The position numbers and the translations under genes were made by a program. Below the pieces are notes generated by a model. It was not told the origin of the DNA. It did no database searches and saw nothing but the letters and a program-made list of their open reading frames with translations. Shown piece after piece: positions 25,085 to 28,648 of a stretch of 28,648 nt of DNA (within the stretch, counting starts at the first letter, position 1; every line of letters begins with the position of its first letter). The stretch is from CAYNST01 sp964546435 (GTDB lineage: Bacteria; Pseudomonadota; Gammaproteobacteria; Pseudomonadales; Cellvibrionaceae), in NCBI GenBank assembly GCA_964546435.1, contig CAZJKJ010000045.1, positions 1 through 28,648 on the forward strand, given 5' to 3'.

Positions 25085-27211
25085 ATGAAAGTCTGGCCAG
25101 GTCAACCTTACCCGCTCGGCGCCAATTACGATGGTGCCGGCACCAATTTTTCAATTTTTTCGGAAGCCGCTGAAAAAGTTGAATTGTGTCTTTTTGATGA
25201 TGAAGGTAACGAAACGCGCATCAAGCTGCCGGAAGTCACCGGCTATTGCTGGCATGGATATCTGCCGGCAGTCGAACCCGGGCAACGCTATGGCTACCGG
25301 GTCTACGGCCCCTGGGACCCGGCGCAGGGACATCGCTGCAATCCGGCAAAACTGCTGATCGATCCCTACGCCAAAGCGATTGATGGCCAGATCGAGTGGG
25401 ATGATGCTGTGTTTCCCTACGATATGGATGACGGGCCGACCGTGATCAGTCTGGCTGACAGCGCAGCTTTTATTCCTAAAAGTGTGGTGCATCAGCCGCA
25501 TTTTGACTGGAGCGGCGACCGCCAGCTGCAAACCGCCTGGCACGAGACCATCATTTACGAAACGCACGTTAAAGGCATTACCGCGAATCATCCGGACATT
25601 CCGCCGAATCTGCGCGGGACTTACGCGGGCCTGGCGCATCCGGTTATGCTCGATTACTACAAGGAACTCGGCATTACAGCCATCGAATTGATGCCGATTC
25701 ATCATTTCGCCCATGACAAGCATCTCATCGACAAGGATCTAAGAAATTACTGGGGGTACAACACCGTCAGCTATTTTGCGCCCCACAGTGAATACGCCAG
25801 TGATAAACGGCCCGGTGCCGTCGCTGCGGAATTCCGGCAAATGGTCAAAGCCCTTCACCAGACGGGAATTGAAGTCATCATGGATGTGGTTTACAACCAC
25901 ACAGCCGAGGGCAACCATTTCGGGCCGATGTTCAATTTCAAGGGGATCGATAACGCATACTATTACCGGCTGACCGAGGACAAGCAGTACTACATGGATT
26001 ACACCGGTACCGGGAACAGCATGAACATGCGCCATCCCCACGTGCTGCAATTGCTAATGGACTCCTTGCGCTACTGGGTTCTGGAAATGCACGTCGATGG
26101 TTTCCGGTTTGATCTTGCGGCGACGCTTGCCCGGGAACTCCACGACGTGGACCGACTGTCGGCGTTTTTCGATCTGGTGCAGCAAGATCCGGTCATCAGC
26201 GGCGTCAAACTGATTGCCGAACCCTGGGATGTAGGCGAGGGCGGCTATCAGGTTGGAAACTTCCCGCCCGTGTGGACCGAGTGGAACGGGAAATACCGTG
26301 ACTGTGTCCGTGACTTCTGGGCAGGACAGGATCAGACGCTGGGTGAACTGGCGTCACGCTTTACGGGTAGTTCCGATCTCTACGAATACAGCGCCCGGCT
26401 TCCCGCAGCGAGTATCAATTTCATAACCGCTCATGATGGCTTTACGCTGCATGATCTCGTTTCCTACAACGAAAAACAGAACGATGCCAATGGTGAAGAC
26501 AACCGGGACGGCGAAAGCCACAACCGTTCCTGGAATTGCGGGGCGGAAGGCCCGACAGATGACCCGGAAATCATCAAACTGCGGAATCGGCAAAAACGCA
26601 ATTTCATGACCACACTACTGCTTTCCCAGGGCGTTCCCATGATCTCCGGCGGAGATGAAATCGGCAGATCCCAGCAGGGCAACAATAATGCGTATTGTCA
26701 GGACAATGAAATTTCCTGGTATGACTGGGCGAACCCTGATGAGCAAATGCTGTATTTCTGCCAGCGATTGGCCCGCTACCGCGCCATGCACCCCGTTTTC
26801 CACCGGCGTCGCTGGTTTCATGGTCGTCCGATCTATGGTTCTGAAGTCAAGGATATTGCGTGGTTCAACCTGGAAGGTCAGCCGATGACTGAGCAGGACT
26901 GGGATCTCGGCTACATCAAGACCCTGGGTGTTTTTCTCAACGGGGAAACCATTCCCAACCCCAATCCCAAGGGGGAACCGCGAACAGACGACAGTTTCTA
27001 TGTGATCCTGAATGCGCATCATGAAGAGCTGGAATTTGTCATTCCCGAGATCGAGAGTCGCGATTCCTGGTGTGTGGAGCTCGACACGGCGCGTGGCTGG
27101 GTCGATGAAAGTGAGACCATCAAGGTCGGTGAACAGTTGACGGTGACCGGCAGATCCATTGTGCTGCTGCGCTGTGAAACCGCAACAACGTTGACGGGGA
27201 ATCTGCTGTAA
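25085..27211 (+). CDS. glgX: Glycogen debranching enzyme GlgX/TreX
   Basis: GH13_11 isoamylase-type enzyme hydrolysing alpha-1,6 branches of glycogen, supplying linear chains for phosphorylase or TreY. The 708-residue product has an N-terminal CBM48 beta domain (about residues 5-110: PYPLGANYDGAGTNFSIFSE), then a catalytic barrel with MDVVYNHTAEG, nucleophile Asp343 (GFRFDLAAT), acid Glu379 (LIAEPWDVG) and Asp451 (TAHDGFTLHDLVSYNEKQND). Length is closer to TreX-type proteins (about 700) than to E. coli GlgX (657), fitting the nearby treYZ. ATG 25085 has GGGGA 5 bases upstream; ATG 25067 would place that site inside the gene. The 267-base interval after corA holds an AT repeat and two hairpins. 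Confidence 0.96.
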   Translation: MKVWPGQPYPLGANYDGAGTNFSIFSEAAEKVELCLFDDEGNETRIKLPEVTGYCWHGYLPAVEPGQRYGYRVYGPWDPAQGHRCNPAKLLIDPYAKAIDGQIEWDDAVFPYDMDDGPTVISLADSAAFIPKSVVHQPHFDWSGDRQLQTAWHETIIYETHVKGITANHPDIPPNLRGTYAGLAHPVMLDYYKELGITAIELMPIHHFAHDKHLIDKDLRNYWGYNTVSYFAPHSEYASDKRPGAVAAEFRQMVKALHQTGIEVIMDVVYNHTAEGNHFGPMFNFKGIDNAYYYRLTEDKQYYMDYTGTGNSMNMRHPHVLQLLMDSLRYWVLEMHVDGFRFDLAATLARELHDVDRLSAFFDLVQQDPVISGVKLIAEPWDVGEGGYQVGNFPPVWTEWNGKYRDCVRDFWAGQDQTLGELASRFTGSSDLYEYSARLPAASINFITAHDGFTLHDLVSYNEKQNDANGEDNRDGESHNRSWNCGAEGPTDDPEIIKLRNRQKRNFMTTLLLSQGVPMISGGDEIGRSQQGNNNAYCQDNEISWYDWANPDEQMLYFCQRLARYRAMHPVFHRRRWFHGRPIYGSEVKDIAWFNLEGQPMTEQDWDLGYIKTLGVFLNGETIPNPNPKGEPRTDDSFYVILNAHHEELEFVIPEIESRDSWCVELDTARGWVDESETIKVGEQLTVTGRSIVLLRCETATTLTGNLL

Positions 27212-27221
27212 ACATAGCAAT

Positions 27222-27253
27222 CCTCCACATTGCGCGGGTGCACAATGTGGAGG
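27222..27253. terminator. Strong convergent hairpin after glgX
   Basis: CCTCCACATTG (27222-27232) pairs perfectly over 11 bp with CAATGTGGAGG (27243-27253) around a 10-base loop, 10 bases after the glgX stop and between convergent genes. A separate palindrome GTCAATTGAC follows at 27254-27263. Neither strand has a long U-run, so this is a probable bidirectional, non-classical terminator. Confidence 0.6.
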
Positions 27254-27277
27254 GTCAATTGACGCTGACGTACAGTT

Positions 27278-27628
27278 TTAGTTTGCGTGAACCCGAATGA
27301 ATTCGACCTTGCACACGTCGGTTTCGTATCGGGTACGCGAATCAATCTTAACATCGACCTTGTGGCCGGCGATGTGAGCCTCCAGCGCGGCTTTGTAGAC
27401 CCTCTCATCCTCGGGCGCAATGTCTGCGGCCGACGCGCGACAGCTGGTATTTCCCCACGCACCGGGATGAAAATAGAGACGGGTGAAGCCCTGATAGACC
27501 GACGAGGAAGTACTTTCGTTGGTAACTGCGGCAAGTTTTTTAATCAGCAAGTTTTCACGAGTATGGGCATATGCATCTGCGCAGATTCCAAGCAGGAGAA
27601 ATACGACGAGTAGATTTTTCATTTTCAT
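27278..27628 (-). CDS. Small secreted protein of unknown function
   Basis: I do not recognise a named family. The 116-residue product begins with a clear Sec signal peptide (MKMKNLLVVFLLLGICADAYA, likely cut after AYA), giving a periplasmic or exported mature protein of about 95 residues. The mature part contains LYFHPGAWGNTSCRASAAD and DSRTRYETDVCKVEFIRV; two cysteines near the middle and end could form one disulfide. ATG 27628 is preferred; TTG, GTG and a later ATG (27622) nearby are alternatives, and no strong ribosome site is visible. Base composition is lower in G+C than the island. It converges on glgX across a strong hairpin. Similar small secreted proteins are widespread in gammaproteobacteria without known function, from memory only. 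Confidence 0.72.
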   Translation of the reverse strand: MKMKNLLVVFLLLGICADAYAHTRENLLIKKLAAVTNESTSSSVYQGFTRLYFHPGAWGNTSCRASAADIAPEDERVYKAALEAHIAGHKVDVKIDSRTRYETDVCKVEFIRVHAN

Positions 27629-27634
27629 CACCAA

Positions 27635-27986
27635 TTTGATCGTTATTGTGGAGTGAAGTGAGGGGAGCTTTATCAGATGACGTTTTCTGACAGCCCTGAC
27701 AGTATAAATCGGAGAGCGGCTCCGGACCTTAAATGAGGGCGAAAGCGCTATATTGATTCTGCATCTTTATGGCGTGCTGTCACTTGAAAACGCAATAACG
27801 GCAAGGCGACAATCCCGGCCGTAAGTGTAATTTGTACACCATGATGTAAATCCGGATCGAAACAACGTGCGCGCAATGATTTCCTTTGGGGGCATGTACA
27901 GCATGTGCGCAATAAAAAAACTCGGTAGTGGTATATCCATTGCACAAGTGTGAATTCATTCCCACCCATTCCGAGGAATTTCACCT
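27635..27986. other. Non-coding interval with short repeats
   Basis: About 350 bases between divergent genes, without a credible gene. It holds a direct repeat CTGACAG (27687-27693, 27696-27702), an imperfect dyad TACA-CCATGA-TGTA near 27835-27848, a direct repeat GCATGT (27892-27897, 27901-27906) and an A-run near 27911-27919. Promoters for both flanking genes should lie here, but I see no well-spaced -35/-10 pair. Confidence 0.5.
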
Positions 27987-28648
27987 ATGTCCGTTAAGCT
28001 CTTTGATAGTCGCGGCACCCCCCTGGATCGCCAGAAATTTACCTGGCGAGAGTTGACACCCAAACCTCTGAGCAAACTCGATGACGATGCCTTCACTCGT
28101 GTCAGAGTCATTTTGATGAACGGTGTGGAACAGCAGGTCAACCGGTTCCAGCACATGTGCAGCCAGTTCAATAATGATCTGCGCCGACCGTTGGCAGATA
28201 TCCGGCGGGTGGAGCACCACCAGCAGACCATGATTAACTGGTTACTCGGGTCAGACCATTCCCCGCTGGAAACCACCATCGGTTACGAGCAGGTCGCGAT
28301 TGAGGTAACCGCGGCTATCGCCCAGCAGGAGCCTGATGAATACCTGGCGCAGACCTATAGGTTCGGATTGCTCGAAGATTTCGATCACATGTATCGCTAC
28401 TCAGCGTTGATGGATCGCGTCGAAGGTAAAGATGCCAACAATATTCTGCAAAGCTACACCGATATTCTGCCCGGTCGTCCCACAGTGGATGAACATCGGG
28501 CGCCGGAGGATGATCTGCGGCATCATTATGATCACAAAGCTGCGGATCCGATTTCAAAACTGAATGCGCTGACCATTTTCTCCGGCGAGTATCAGACCCG
28601 CGATTACTACATGAATATTGGCCCCACTTTCAGTGACCCGGTGGCGCG
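27987..28648 (+). CDS. Possible ferritin-like conserved protein, 3' partial
   Basis: Open frame of 220 codons running off the window end. ATG 27987 has an excellent ribosome site (GAGGAA at 27973-27978, 8 bases upstream). The product has no signal peptide or membrane segment and appears strongly helical. Blocks such as RRVEHHQQTMINWLL, IGYEQVAIEVTAAIAQQ and FGLLEDFDHMYRYSALMD place Glu/His pairs on successive helices, a spacing that resembles ferritin-like diiron proteins, but ligands are not certain. The later part (DELRHHYDH-like DDLRHHYDHKA, YQTRDYYMNIG) is conserved-looking but unfamiliar. It is divergent from the small secreted protein and separated from glgX, so a link to the sugar island is only positional. 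Confidence 0.65.
   Translation, partial: MSVKLFDSRGTPLDRQKFTWRELTPKPLSKLDDDAFTRVRVILMNGVEQQVNRFQHMCSQFNNDLRRPLADIRRVEHHQQTMINWLLGSDHSPLETTIGYEQVAIEVTAAIAQQEPDEYLAQTYRFGLLEDFDHMYRYSALMDRVEGKDANNILQSYTDILPGRPTVDEHRAPEDDLRHHYDHKAADPISKLNALTIFSGEYQTRDYYMNIGPTFSDPVA

Overview
The window looks like a draft or metagenome-assembled chromosome segment of a gammaproteobacterium with moderately high G+C. The gene order mreB-mreC-mreD-maf-rng-yhdP-nit is a conserved gammaproteobacterial arrangement. Two runs of exactly 100 N (11356-11455, 17123-17222) look like scaffold placeholders of unknown true size. I cannot place the organism more precisely from the sequence alone.

Region 1 (1-9662) is housekeeping: the rod-shape genes mreBCD, the nucleotide pyrophosphatase maf, RNase G, the AsmA-like envelope protein YhdP and a nitrilase-family amidase. 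All are on the + strand and tightly packed, and probably form one transcription unit. mreC seems to use a rare ATT start. tldD, which commonly follows nit in this cluster, is absent here.

Region 2 (9663-11455) is a junction: a small DksA/TraR-like zinc-finger gene on +, then on - a ferritin-like gene translationally coupled to the last third of a truncated NAD-dependent epimerase. The epimerase breaks off at an AT-rich, non-homologous stretch that runs into a densely hairpinned segment (about 11161-11355) and then the first assembly gap. This segment is the least explained part of the window and may be the end of a mobile element, perhaps a group II intron.

Region 3 (11456-27211) is a stress and storage-carbohydrate island on +: a cardiolipin-synthase-like phospholipase D (5' end lost in the gap), a YihY/BrkB membrane protein, treY, treZ (interrupted by the second gap), glgE, a fused trehalose synthase-maltokinase, a CorA transporter and a glgX/treX debranching enzyme. 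TreY and TreZ convert alpha-glucan ends to trehalose. TreS interconverts trehalose and maltose, maltokinase makes maltose 1-phosphate, and GlgE adds maltosyl units back to alpha-glucan. GlgX trims branches. Together these could run a two-way trehalose/alpha-glucan cycle. The branching enzyme GlgB, glycogen synthase and MalQ are not in the window.

Region 4 (27212-28648) holds a strong convergent hairpin, a small secreted protein of unknown function on -, a 350-base non-coding stretch, and the start of a possible ferritin-like protein that runs off the end. I found no tRNA, rRNA, CRISPR array, transposase or phage gene. The carbohydrate pathway itself is known; I did not find a clearly new system.
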